Source of the DNA: Acidobacteriota bacterium
GTDB lineage: Bacteria; Acidobacteriota; Terriglobia; Acidiferrales; UBA7541
Reading direction: 5' to 3'
NCBI GenBank assembly: GCA_003154775.1
Contig: PMES01000103.1
Coordinates: 23,368 to 55,690, forward strand
DNA: 32,323 nucleotides
In this document: positions 16,090-23,879 of the stretch, piece by piece
Position numbering within the stretch: position 1 is the first letter of the stretch
Layout: each line of letters opens with the position of its first letter
The notes under the pieces: generated by a model
What the model saw: only the letters and a program-made list of their open reading frames with translations
Databases searched by the model: none
What the model was told of the DNA's origin: nothing
Translations under genes and position numbers: made by a program

Positions 16090-16176
16090 TGGTGCCCAAG
16101 AGAGGACTCGAACCTCCACGACCTTGCGGCCACTAGCTCCTGAAGCTAGCGCGTCTGCCAGTTCCGCCACTTGGGC
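16090..16176 (-). tRNA. tRNA-Leu (anticodon CAG)
   Basis: On the minus strand the acceptor stem GCCCAAG (16176-16170) pairs with CTTGGGC, followed by A and an encoded CCA (16092-16090). The anticodon arm is CTAGC-TTCAGGA-GCTAG, giving anticodon CAG, which reads CUG leucine codons. A long variable arm (GTGGCCGCAAGGTCGT) and T-loop GGTTCGAGTCC complete a class II tRNA of 87 nt. It lies downstream of and opposite to the permease gene, with its own promoter. Confidence 0.97.
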
Positions 16177-16204
16177 ACAAGCGGGGTAAAACGAGGCAGC
16201 ATCA

Positions 16205-16233
16205 ATTTTGAGGCCCAGGTATTGGTTTGTCAA
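16205..16233 (-). promoter_or_regulatory. Promoter of tRNA-Leu
   Basis: On the minus strand TTGACA (16233-16228), 17 bp, then CAAAAT (16210-16205). Transcription would start near 16198, about 22 bp before the mature tRNA 5' end. Confidence 0.6.
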
Positions 16234-17075
16234 CGAAACGTGGGGTGGGAAGCGGGGGCAGTTGCCGATTACCGTTGCTGTCGGCGTCGACTGCCGGCGA
16301 TAGCGATTGATCAACAGTAAAGGGAAGCGCCTGGGGCGACGGAGGAGCGCGCTGGCCGCGTGGCGGGGCTAGCGGCGTTTATGAAGTCTTTATGACTCCC
16401 TCAGGACTTTCCGAGGTGCATTTTGCGATTTTGTCTTTGTCGAGTGACGCTTTAGGGGTCCGCGGAAGTGGAGAAAGCGGAGTAAGACCTATAGCTCAGC
16501 TCGAACTTGTGTCATGGCTCTGGTGGTCTTCGAAACGATTTGCGTGCTGGCTTGCGGTTTCTACCTCTATGTGCTTCAGCAGTGGAGGCGAGAGGGGAAG
16601 GGCAAGACTGCGTTCAGGCTCGCGGCGCATGAAAAGAGCAGGTGGAGAATCCGGAATGGGCCGCTGAATGTGGTGAGTTTCCGGAGGGAGGCCAACGGAG
16701 GAGAGAAACGCGCAAGCGGCCGAGCGCGTGGGGTGGGAGAACGAGACCACCAGATGAAAAGGGTAGCCCGAGTTGCAGTCAGTGCGAACGGATGGCGCAC
16801 GAGCGGATTGCAAGGGCAGGGGTCACGTGGAGAAGAGGATAGGGGAAAAGCGGTGGAAGTGACAGTGTTCCATTTGCGACCACTTGTGTAAGTCATACAA
16901 AAAAAATGGGTAAGTAGGCAGCCAAGGAGGAGGAGCGGGGGTGTGAAACCTTTCGCTCGGCCGCCAGGGTTGTCATTAGGCTATAGCAATAAAGTAGTAA
17001 TTTCAGAAGTTGGTGAGGAAGTGGATTGTGTGACCGCTGGACTGCCAGTACCCCCCTAGCATTCCCCAAACAGAG
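16234..17075. other. Gene-poor stretch
   Basis: Apart from one doubtful small ORF (16514-16891), I see no convincing gene here. The segment about 16580-16860 is purine-rich on the plus strand, and several overlapping frames stay open for that reason without family-like sequence. A homopolymer A8 lies at 16898-16905. No hairpin with a T-run, tRNA or riboswitch-like structure was recognised. Confidence 0.5.
16514..16891 (+). CDS. Doubtful small ORF with N-terminal membrane segment
   Basis: The 125-residue frame begins MALVVFETICVLACGFYLYV, a plausible membrane anchor, followed by LQQWRREGKG and then an Arg/Gly/Glu-rich tail that looks like random translation of purine-rich DNA. A short membrane anchor ending in a W-R-basic stretch is reminiscent of small acidobacterial proteins, so the real gene may be shorter or recently frameshifted after about residue 35. 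No good ribosome site precedes the ATG. I do not recognise a function. Confidence 0.35.
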   Translation: MALVVFETICVLACGFYLYVLQQWRREGKGKTAFRLAAHEKSRWRIRNGPLNVVSFRREANGGEKRASGRARGVGERDHQMKRVARVAVSANGWRTSGLQGQGSRGEEDRGKAVEVTVFHLRPLV

Positions 17076-17084
17076 TGCTATACT
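17076..17084 (+). promoter_or_regulatory. Extended -10 promoter
   Basis: TGCTATACT is an extended -10 element (TGN plus TATACT) 73 bp before the small two-TM gene. No good -35 is present, as is usual for extended -10 promoters. Confidence 0.45.
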
Positions 17085-17101
17085 GCGCGCAGAATTAGGT
17101 T

Positions 17102-17127
17102 TGCCCGGCCCGAAACAATCGGGGGCA
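17102..17127 (+). other. Small hairpin in the 5' leader of the two-TM gene
   Basis: CCCGA-AACAA-TCGGG with flanking TGCC and GGCA pairs forms a hairpin between the -10 element and the ribosome site. It leaves the GGAGG at about 17146 free. It could be a leader structure or protein-binding site; no known riboswitch is recognised. Confidence 0.35.
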
Positions 17128-17156
17128 CTGCCTACTGGTTCCAAGCGGAGGTTTCT

Positions 17157-17450
17157 ATGGAGACCGTAGAATCTGTGTTGCGGGGGCCAATGCTGTATCT
17201 TCTGATCGCCTGGGGAATCGTCACCGCCGTCTTTATTGTCTTGGTCGCATGGCGGAGCGTTCTCACCAGCCATGAGGACGACCAGATCTTCCTGGATAAG
17301 GCGCAAGATCACATGGCGAAAGAGCAGCACGAACTGGTCGCCAAGATTAATAAGCTCTCCAAGCCCATCCTGACCAGCGGAATCACTTCCGGGGTACTGC
17401 TGCTGTTGATTGCCGGAATCTTCGTGTACCACGGCCTGAAGAATTTCTAG
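17157..17450 (+). CDS. Small two-TM membrane protein, unknown function
   Basis: A 97-residue protein with a hydrophobic segment at about residues 12-31 (MLYLLIAWGIVTAVFIVLVA) and another at about 74-92 (GVLLLLIAGIFVYHG), separated by a charged, probably helical loop (DDQIFLDKAQDHMAKEQHEL) predicted to lie on the cytoplasmic side. The GGAGG site 6 bp upstream and an extended -10 promoter support real expression. I do not recognise the family, although similar small two-TM proteins are common in acidobacteria. It stands alone, ending 37 bp before the convergent NTF2-like gene. Confidence 0.75.
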   Translation: METVESVLRGPMLYLLIAWGIVTAVFIVLVAWRSVLTSHEDDQIFLDKAQDHMAKEQHELVAKINKLSKPILTSGITSGVLLLLIAGIFVYHGLKNF

Positions 17451-17486
17451 GGCAGGCGTGGTAAAGCGCAAGGCCGAGCGAACACT

Positions 17487-18089
17487 TCAGGGCTTTGCGG
17501 ATGGCGCAGGGGTTGTGTTTGCGGGGGTGACCGGCTGAGAAGCCTGGACGAGGGAGGTGTGATTATGGACCACCACCCAGTCGCCGCCCCGTTTTTCAAA
17601 GACGAGCGTGGTCTGCCCCTGAGCGGTGTCAGGCTGGCCGTCCACAACGGCTGAAAAATCCCACTGATAGGAGGCCCAGGCGAATTTCCCGGCAAGACGT
17701 ATGAGTGTGTTCGTGCGGTCGAGGCGGACTTGCTGGATGCGCGAGCGCTGCAATTTGTAATCCGCCAGGTAATTATCCCAGCCGATGACCGGCGGGGCCC
17801 AAAAGCCGTTCACCACGCTGATGTCGTCGGCGATGCATTTGTGAAGCTTATCAATATCCCCTACCTGCCAGGCGCCCATCATCTCGGAAATCAGGTAGTC
17901 GATCCTCTGTTCATCGGGCATAGCCGTCGTGTTGTCGGTGGAGGCGGGTGGCGGGGTGTCGTCTTTCTTCTTTTTCTTTTGGGCGGCGGCGGTGGTGGCC
18001 AGCGCCAGGCTGAATGCGAGGATGAGAAAAAGAGAGAGGCCGCGAAAGAGCGTGCGGCTCCCGTGAGAAACAATTGACGCGCGTTTCAT
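17487..18089 (-). CDS. Exported NTF2/SnoaL-like (DUF4440-type) protein
   Basis: A 200-residue protein starting at the ATG at 18089 (MKRASIVSHG), with CAGGAG 8 bp upstream; the longer frame from 18197 adds 36 residues unlike a signal peptide. Residues 1-36 form a Sec signal ending ATTAAAQ, followed by a KKKKKDD and Pro/Thr linker. The rest is a cone-shaped alpha+beta NTF2-like fold: DYLISEMMGAWQVGDIDKL, CIADDISVVNGFWAPPVIGW, SYQWDFSAVVDG and TLVFEKRGGDWVVVHNHTS. The final HNHTS block after a WxVVH pattern is typical of DUF4440/SnoaL-like ketosteroid-isomerase relatives. Members act in small-molecule binding or isomerisation; the role here is unknown. It lies 144 bp after the PIG-L gene on the same strand. 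Confidence 0.8.
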   Translation of the reverse strand: MKRASIVSHGSRTLFRGLSLFLILAFSLALATTAAAQKKKKKDDTPPPASTDNTTAMPDEQRIDYLISEMMGAWQVGDIDKLHKCIADDISVVNGFWAPPVIGWDNYLADYKLQRSRIQQVRLDRTNTLIRLAGKFAWASYQWDFSAVVDGQPDTAQGQTTLVFEKRGGDWVVVHNHTSLVQASQPVTPANTTPAPSAKP

Positions 18090-18233
18090 GCTCGAACGCT
18101 CCTGCGGAGTGTGTCGCGCCGGAAGTTTGCGAGGAAATTGCGGCGCGCCGAATTCGTCATGTTGCTGCGAGTGCCAAGCATGATGAGCATAGCGCATTGC
18201 CGGGATTGCGGCGGCGGAGTGTGCCTAGTTGGT

Positions 18234-20780
18234 CTAGTGGGTGGCGGCGGCGTTGTGCGTGCGCGAGGCGCTGATGAGATTCACGAAGAGGCGATAGGCC
18301 CCGGAAACGCCCTCGGGCAATTGGCGGAAAAAGGAAAGGCCGGTGTAGATGTAGGTGCCCTGGCCATAGCGGGCGTAGACAAGGCTGCCATTCAGGTCGT
18401 TTTCGCCGGGATCGTGCATGGCGAGGAGGGGCATGTAGCGGGAATCGAAATTGCTCCAGAAGTAGAGGCCGCGTTCCTGGACCCAGTTGTTGAAGTCGGC
18501 GGCGGTGATTTTGTTGGGGGAATTGAGAAGAGGATCGGCGGGCTGGAGGAATTTCACATCGGCGGTTTCATCGGTGACGCGGGGAGTGGGACTGCCGATC
18601 TTTGCGGGATAGGGAGCGGGCTGAAGCTTGTCCCAGACGAAATCGCGGTTGTACTGAACGACCAGCGTGCCGCCGCCTGAGACGTAGTCGAGCAGGCGTT
18701 TGTTCGCGCCCGCAAGTTCGGGGCGAAGTTCGTAGGCGCGCACGCCGACGACGATGGCGTCGTAATTCGAGAGATTGCCGAAAGCGAGCGCGGCGGGATT
18801 CAGCAATTCGACGGAGATACCGAGGCGTTTCAGGGCGTCGGGGATGGGTTCGCCTTCAGCGGAAATGTAACCGACGCGGAGATGCGGGGGGACGTTGATA
18901 TCGAAGGCGTGGACGATGCACTGGGCGGGCTCGCTCCAGAGGATGTTGGGCATGGAGGGGAGCGGCTCAAGAGAGGTGGAAAAGGTTTCGTCGCCGCGCT
19001 TGGCGTAAGCGGTGATGGTGAAGTTTCCCGGAGCGAGTTGAGCGGGCGGGGTTACGGTGAATTTGGCGTATTGATCGCCGATGCCGTCGAAGTTGAGGTC
19101 AACGGGAGCGCTAGCGTTCAGGCCATCGGGAACGTTGAGGCCGACGGTGACTTTCGCGGCTTTGGCGGAGTAGGAATGAACGCGCAGGAAGACATCAAAC
19201 GGTTTGTGCTGCTTCGACAGGACTTCGACGGTCTGAATTGGATCGACCGCCAAAGTATAGGCAGGTACGACACGGATGGGAACTCTGGCCACGGTCGTGG
19301 ATGAGGCGAATGTGTAGAACACACTGCTGGGGACGTAGATTGAGTGTTCAGGATCGATTTGCTCTTTCAGCGAGACAAAGATCACGGGCCGAGGCTCTGC
19401 GCTGAGTTGCGCGTATGTTGGAGGCATTTGCGGAGCCGAGTCGAGTGTTATTTCGAATTTCACGCCACGTGCCGGGTCGCCTCCGGTCGGCTGGAATTGC
19501 CTGCCTGCTGTTACTAACAGTGGGCCTTGAAACGGGCACTGCAAGCCCGGACGGCAATGGTAGGCCACGGTCAACGACAAAGGCTCGCCAAGGACGACGT
19601 CGTTTCGATCTGCTTCCGCTTCAAAAATGAATCCTGCAGCGAGACGGAGAGCGCGCGTTACTCGCTCCAACTGAAGACCAACTTGGAATAAGTCTAGGCC
19701 TCTTCCATGGGAAGAGATGACATCGGCAGGAAGAATCATTGCCAACTGCTTCTGAACATCCAACAACAGATTGGTTGCGGCGGAAAAATCCAACGCCAAA
19801 GCGGCTGCGCGGGCCTGGGACAATTCTTGATCGGAACGCTTCAGGCCGTCGCACCACTCCTTGTTTGCCTTACAAGTATCCCCATCTTCACTTTCGAGCA
19901 GCGTCGTGATGGGTTGCGCGAGTTCAGAAGCCTGCAACTGCTGATTGTCTTCCCTAGAGAGAGAAATGGGCCGCTTGATGAAAGGGGAGTTCAAGAATGA
20001 GGCGATACCCTGCGTGCGATGATTGGTGAATGCATCAATGCCGATTTCCCGCCAAGATTTTCCGTAGAGAGGCGAGACATCTTCGAGAGGGAGGAGGAGA
20101 CCTTTTCCTTTGTCATCCGATCGGATGACGTCCAGGATGATGGGCAACTTACCTTCTGGTTTCCACGGCCGCAGGCCCTCTTTAAGTTGGAGTTCCGGGA
20201 ATGCATTTTCATCGGCGGCGAGGGCGACGGCTTTGGTGGTCCAGATGCCGGACAGTTGGTGATGGCCGTGGCCGGAGTGGACGCCGCCCCAGTGGTTGAT
20301 GACGATGTTGGGGCGGAAGGAGCGGATGACGCGGACCATGTCTTCGAGAACTTGGTCGCCCCAGATTTTTTCGGTTTCTTCGGGCGTTTTGGAATAGCCA
20401 AAATCGCGAGCACGGGTGAAATAGAGCTTCACGCCATAGCCGCGGGTGGCGGCGAGCAATTCCTGCGTGCGGATGAGGCCGAGTTGGGGAGCTTGTTCGG
20501 GCCCAAGAGCGTTCTGACCGCCTTCGCCGCGGGTGAGGGAGAGCAAGGCCACATCGGCGTGAAGCCCGCGAGCAAGATAGGTGAGGACGGCGGCGCTTTC
20601 ATCGTCGGGATGCGCGGTGATGTAAAGGATGCGCGTGGTGACGCGGGCGCTGTCAATGGCTTCGATGGTTTCGGGGAGACCCGGACCCGTTCCGGGTGCC
20701 GGAGGAAACTGGGCAGCAGCGGGCGGAACGCGGAGCAGCCCGAGTAGGAGAACGAGCACGAATGATTTAAGGAAACGCAA
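18234..20780 (-). CDS. Exported PIG-L/LmbE family deacetylase with long C-terminal extension
   Basis: An 848-residue protein. The start is TTG at 20780 with GGGAGG 4 bp upstream, giving a Sec signal (MRFLKSFVLVLLLGLLRVPP, ending AAAQ). Residues about 50-290 are a PIG-L zinc-dependent N-deacetylase domain: the zinc motif ITAHPDDESA (about 54-63) and the second motif GGVHSGHGHHQLSG (about 163-176), whose His is the third ligand. The following about 550 residues contain beta-sandwich repeats (such as VTPPAQLAPGNFTITAYAKR) and a C-terminal glutamine-amidotransferase-like domain (YDAIVVGVRAYELRPELAGA, then YVSGGGTLVVQYNRD). Soluble PIG-L enzymes deacetylate GlcNAc-containing small molecules; a secreted one probably acts on glycans or glycoconjugates outside the cell. 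This large architecture is frequent in acidobacteria and Bacteroidota. Substrate is unknown. Confidence 0.88.
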   Translation of the reverse strand: MRFLKSFVLVLLLGLLRVPPAAAQFPPAPGTGPGLPETIEAIDSARVTTRILYITAHPDDESAAVLTYLARGLHADVALLSLTRGEGGQNALGPEQAPQLGLIRTQELLAATRGYGVKLYFTRARDFGYSKTPEETEKIWGDQVLEDMVRVIRSFRPNIVINHWGGVHSGHGHHQLSGIWTTKAVALAADENAFPELQLKEGLRPWKPEGKLPIILDVIRSDDKGKGLLLPLEDVSPLYGKSWREIGIDAFTNHRTQGIASFLNSPFIKRPISLSREDNQQLQASELAQPITTLLESEDGDTCKANKEWCDGLKRSDQELSQARAAALALDFSAATNLLLDVQKQLAMILPADVISSHGRGLDLFQVGLQLERVTRALRLAAGFIFEAEADRNDVVLGEPLSLTVAYHCRPGLQCPFQGPLLVTAGRQFQPTGGDPARGVKFEITLDSAPQMPPTYAQLSAEPRPVIFVSLKEQIDPEHSIYVPSSVFYTFASSTTVARVPIRVVPAYTLAVDPIQTVEVLSKQHKPFDVFLRVHSYSAKAAKVTVGLNVPDGLNASAPVDLNFDGIGDQYAKFTVTPPAQLAPGNFTITAYAKRGDETFSTSLEPLPSMPNILWSEPAQCIVHAFDINVPPHLRVGYISAEGEPIPDALKRLGISVELLNPAALAFGNLSNYDAIVVGVRAYELRPELAGANKRLLDYVSGGGTLVVQYNRDFVWDKLQPAPYPAKIGSPTPRVTDETADVKFLQPADPLLNSPNKITAADFNNWVQERGLYFWSNFDSRYMPLLAMHDPGENDLNGSLVYARYGQGTYIYTGLSFFRQLPEGVSGAYRLFVNLISASRTHNAAATH

Positions 20781-20840
20781 TTAACCTCCCTGGCAAACGC
20801 AATCATTCCTAACAGTGAAGTCCCGCTGCCTCTTGCGAAA

Positions 20841-20883
20841 AGCAGATCCCTCGCCCGCAAAAGACGCGGGTTCGGGATGACAA
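20841..20883. repeat. Candidate dispersed intergenic repeat (GATCCCTCG..CGGGATGACAA type)
   Basis: AGCAGATCCCTCG (20841-20853) is joined through a CCCGC/GCGGG hairpin (20854-20870) to TTCGGGATGACAA (20871-20883). Elements of the pattern GCAGATCCCTCG..CGGGATGACAA are, from memory, scattered in the intergenic DNA of many soil bacteria. It lies in the 191-bp gap between the APC permease and the PIG-L gene, which otherwise holds no gene. Confidence 0.5.
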
Positions 20884-20971
20884 CGGGTTAAAGTCTTTCC
20901 GCAGCGTGTGCCCTTCGGTGCGCTCAAAGCAAAAAGCCGTGCCCTCTTGGGGGCCAGATGTGAGATGGCAT

Positions 20972-22339
20972 CTAGTTCTCCGCAGGGGGCGCTGAACTGG
21001 CGAAAGGCCATTGTCGCATTACGTTGGACCAAACGAGAAATGCGGAAATGCCGAGAACAATTTCCAGCAAACCCCACTTGCACGCCGCGCCGGTCTGCCA
21101 GAAGAGCCACCCCCAGCCGAGCATGGTGAGCACGGCAGGCAGCGGGTAGAGCCACATTTTGAATGGCAGTTTGTCCGAGCCCCAGCTGCGGCGCAAAAGC
21201 ATGACGCCGACGGCTTGGCCGATAAACTGGACAATCAGACGCATGGCCAGGATTCCCGCGATGGCCGTTTCCAGCTTCAGCGCAATGCTGAAAGCAAAGG
21301 CCAGCGCTCCTAAGATTAGAAGCGAGACATGAGGAAAATGTTTCGTCGGATGCACTTTGGCGAAGATGGGGAAGAAGTTGCCGTCAAGCGCCGCGGAGTA
21401 GGGCACGCGCGAATAGCCGAGAAGAAGGGAGAAGACGGAAGCCATGGCTATCCATAACACCATACCAGTGAAGAGAAGAGCGGCCCGCTTGCCGTAGAGA
21501 GTTTCGACAAAGAGACTGGCGATGAAGGGGGAGTTCTGGGCGATACGCCAGGGCACCACGCCGAGAAGGCTCGTCTGCATGGCGAGATATAGCACGGTGA
21601 TACCCAGAATGGAGAGGAAAATGCCGCGGGGGATATTTTTCTCGGGGTCGCGGATTTCGCCGCCGAGATGGCAGATGTTGTAGTAGCCCCAGTAGCTGTA
21701 GACGGTGTTGATCATGGCCGCGCCGAGAGCCGCGAACCACACGCCGGAGAGATGAAACGCGCCGGGCGGAAAATCGAAGGCGAGCTTGGCGTCAAAGTGG
21801 CGCACACCGCCCGCGATGAGCCAGAGCATGGTGCCCACCACGCCTACCCACAGCAAGACAGAAATTTTGCCGATGGTCTGAATACGGCGATAGAGGAGAA
21901 TCACCAGGGAAATCACCAGACCGCCGGAGATGGCTTTTGACTGAAGCGTGGTGAATGGGTGCAGGTAGCTAGCGTAGCGGGCAAATCCGATGGATGCGGA
22001 AGCGACGGAAAGGGGGGCTTGCACGAAGGTCTGCCACACGAAAAGGAAGGACATCAGGCGGCCCCAGCGCGCGGGCCCGTAGGCTTCGCGCAGAAAGACA
22101 TACGTGCCGCCGGCCTTGGGCATGGCCGCGCCGAGTTCCGACCAAACAAAACCGTCTAGCGTGGCCAGGAGAGCGCCGGCGAGCCAGGCCACCAAGGCTT
22201 GCGGCCCGCCCATCGCCTTGATCACCAGCGAACTGACGACGAAGGGGCCGATCCCGACGATCTCAATCATGTTGAGAGCGACGGCCTCTTTCAGGCCGAG
22301 GCCGCGCTCCAATGCGGGTTGTGGTGTGGTGGCGGTCAA
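20972..22339 (-). CDS. APC superfamily amino acid permease
   Basis: A roughly 455-residue inner-membrane transporter with about 12 hydrophobic segments. The first segment GLGLKEAVALNMIEIVGIGP carries the G-x-G-type unwound helix of APC (LeuT-fold) carriers, followed by LATLDGFVWSELGAAMPKAG and GGTYVFLREAYGP, the standard APC block; helix 6 holds NTVYSYWGYYNICHLGGEIR, and DPEKNIPRGIFLS follows. It imports amino acids or polyamines; substrate is not predictable. The start is uncertain: the TTG at 22339 (L-T-A-T-T-P) has AGGA just 3 bp upstream, and the frame is open up to another TTG at 22420 whose extra residues are not family-like. It lies first in a minus-strand series with the PIG-L and NTF2-like genes, spaced by 191 and 144 bp. 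Confidence 0.85.
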   Translation of the reverse strand: MTATTPQPALERGLGLKEAVALNMIEIVGIGPFVVSSLVIKAMGGPQALVAWLAGALLATLDGFVWSELGAAMPKAGGTYVFLREAYGPARWGRLMSFLFVWQTFVQAPLSVASASIGFARYASYLHPFTTLQSKAISGGLVISLVILLYRRIQTIGKISVLLWVGVVGTMLWLIAGGVRHFDAKLAFDFPPGAFHLSGVWFAALGAAMINTVYSYWGYYNICHLGGEIRDPEKNIPRGIFLSILGITVLYLAMQTSLLGVVPWRIAQNSPFIASLFVETLYGKRAALLFTGMVLWIAMASVFSLLLGYSRVPYSAALDGNFFPIFAKVHPTKHFPHVSLLILGALAFAFSIALKLETAIAGILAMRLIVQFIGQAVGVMLLRRSWGSDKLPFKMWLYPLPAVLTMLGWGWLFWQTGAACKWGLLEIVLGISAFLVWSNVMRQWPFASSAPPAEN

Positions 22340-22526
22340 GTTTCCTGCCGGAATCGCCGTGCGTTGCGAGAATAACAAATACGCGGTTGCAGCCCAACGG
22401 GTGTGGCAAAGTTTGTGCAAGGTGATGCGGCAATCAGCAATAAGCGCGGGTTGCAGCCTTCATGTTGAGCGGTCCTTCAGGATTGAGCGTTTGCGCGCGC
22501 GGTGCGGGCAGCGCCGATGCCGGTGA

Positions 22527-22685
22527 TTGACGGAATTCCATCCAGGCATTCAGGTGATCTACATGTGCGGCTACGCGGAAGGATTTCCGGAGACACAAAT
22601 TCCACCGGACACCACATTCCTGCAGAAACCATTTCGTTTTGTATCTCTTCTGGAACAGCTTAAACTCATGCAGCGGAAGAGCTGA
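22527..22685 (+). pseudogene. C-terminal fragment of a response-regulator receiver domain
   Basis: The frame reads EFHPGIQVIYMCGYAEGFPE then TQIPPDTTFLQKPFRFVSLL and EQLKLMQRKS before TGA. V-I-Y-M-x-G-Y is beta4 with the switch residue (usually Ser or Thr, here Cys) and F-L-Q-K-P-F is beta5 with the conserved Lys-Pro of CheY-like receivers; the tail is the last helix. This is the usual end of a hybrid kinase or response regulator, but only about 50 residues remain: an in-frame TGA stands at 22524-22526, and no phospho-acceptor Asp part or start is visible upstream. I read it as the decayed 3' end of a two-component gene, filling the gap between the permease and the TPR gene. Confidence 0.75.
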
Positions 22686-22712
22686 AGGCCCGAGCGGCTC
22701 CCGCACAGACAA

Positions 22713-23672
22713 ATGGCGCGCTGGCTTGCGGCAATACTCCTTTTCGTGACGGTTGTATCCCCCTGTGTGGGCGTTCCGCCACCAGGCCCTGCCGGGCTTT
22801 CCCTGCCGCCCTTTACGGCGAGCATCCTTGACCACATCTATTCAGGCCGCCCGGACCTGGCGATACCCGAGGCGCGGCAACTGTAACAGCAGCAAGTGAA
22901 CCAGCCGCTGGGATATTTATTGGAAGCGGAGTCGCTGTGGTGGGGGATCTGGTGCACGTCGGCCGACTTCAGATATGGGATGACGATGGCGCGTCACCGG
23001 GAGAAACAGGCTGCCGACCAGGCGTATGTGAATCTGGCGACAAAAGCGTCAGTCCTTGCCGACGCGCAATTGAAACAGCACGAAACGGGTGAGATGCACT
23101 TGTATGCCGCGATGGCGGATTCGCTGCAGGCGCGCCTCTACAGTCTGCGCTGGGAGAATCGTGCCACGGCGCGGGTCGGAGTACGTGCGCGGGAACATTA
23201 TGAGCGCGCGCTGGCGCTCGATCCATCCTTGGCGGACGCTTACCTGGGATTGGGGTTGTACAACTATTACGTGGACACACTCTCAACAATGGCGCGCATT
23301 CTGCGATTCATGATGGGCATACCGGGCGGGTCGAAAGAAGAAGGGATACGCCAACTCCACCTGGCCATGCTTTACGGCGAGTTGACGCCGGCGGTGGCGC
23401 GATTCTATCTGGCGATTAACCTGCACAACTACGACCAGCGCTATGAGGAGGCACTGCAGGTGCTGCGGCCGCTGGTGGAGGAGTATCCGCAGAATCCGTT
23501 GTTCCAACTGGCGATCGGCGATCTGTATGCGAAGCTCGGCAGGAAGCTACAGGCGCTGGAAGCTTACCGTGCGGCGGCTACCTCTCCCAACATGGCGGAG
23601 CCGGCTTGCCGCCGGAAGATCCAATCGCTGGTGCGGGCGGCGCTGAGTGGCACGGCCTTGCCGGGGCACTGA
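22713..23672 (+). pseudogene. Exported TPR protein split by an in-frame TAA
   Basis: From the ATG at 22713 the frame gives a Sec signal (MARWLAAILLFVTVVSPCVG), a short mature start (LSLPPFTASILDHIYSGRPD, LAIPEARQL) and then TAA at 22884-22886. The same frame continues at once with QQQVNQPLGYLLEAESLWWG and a TPR-like domain: YERALALDPSLADAYLGLGL, NLHNYDQRYEEALQVLRPLV, FQLAIGDLYAKLGRKLQALE. The stop sits inside a run of Gln codons (CTG TAA CAG CAG CAA), so a single C-to-T change from CAA explains it. The full frame would be 319 residues. A GTG at 22896 could restart translation but would make a protein without signal peptide and lacks a ribosome site. Either a real nonsense mutation or a sequencing error; function unknown beyond TPR scaffolding. 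Confidence 0.75.
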
Positions 23673-23879
23673 AGGACTTTCCTCCAGCGCCGGGCTGCGT
23701 AATAATAGGAAAGGGTAGATTTGTGCTCCGGCACCGCGTCCTTCCTGGATCCCGGGGGCGGGTCAACGCGGGTGGCTGTTTTTGCATCTCAACCCACACA
23801 GACGCGCCATAATATTTTTTCTTCCCGTCTATGAGTAGGGAGTTGGCGCACACAATTGTCTTCGGGTGGAGGAGAGTCC

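Noticed and set aside
15325-16314. 329-residue minus-strand ORF over the permease end and the tRNA
   Set aside because: It runs through tRNA-Leu and is His/Arg/Gln-rich shadow sequence.
20019-20747. 242-residue plus-strand ORF opposite the PIG-L gene
   Set aside because: Shadow ORF; the zinc-binding motifs are on the other strand.
22884-22886. Stop-codon recoding (read-through, selenocysteine or pyrrolysine) in the TPR gene
   Set aside because: The stop is TAA, which is not recoded to Sec or Pyl, and a single C-to-T change in a Gln run is simpler.
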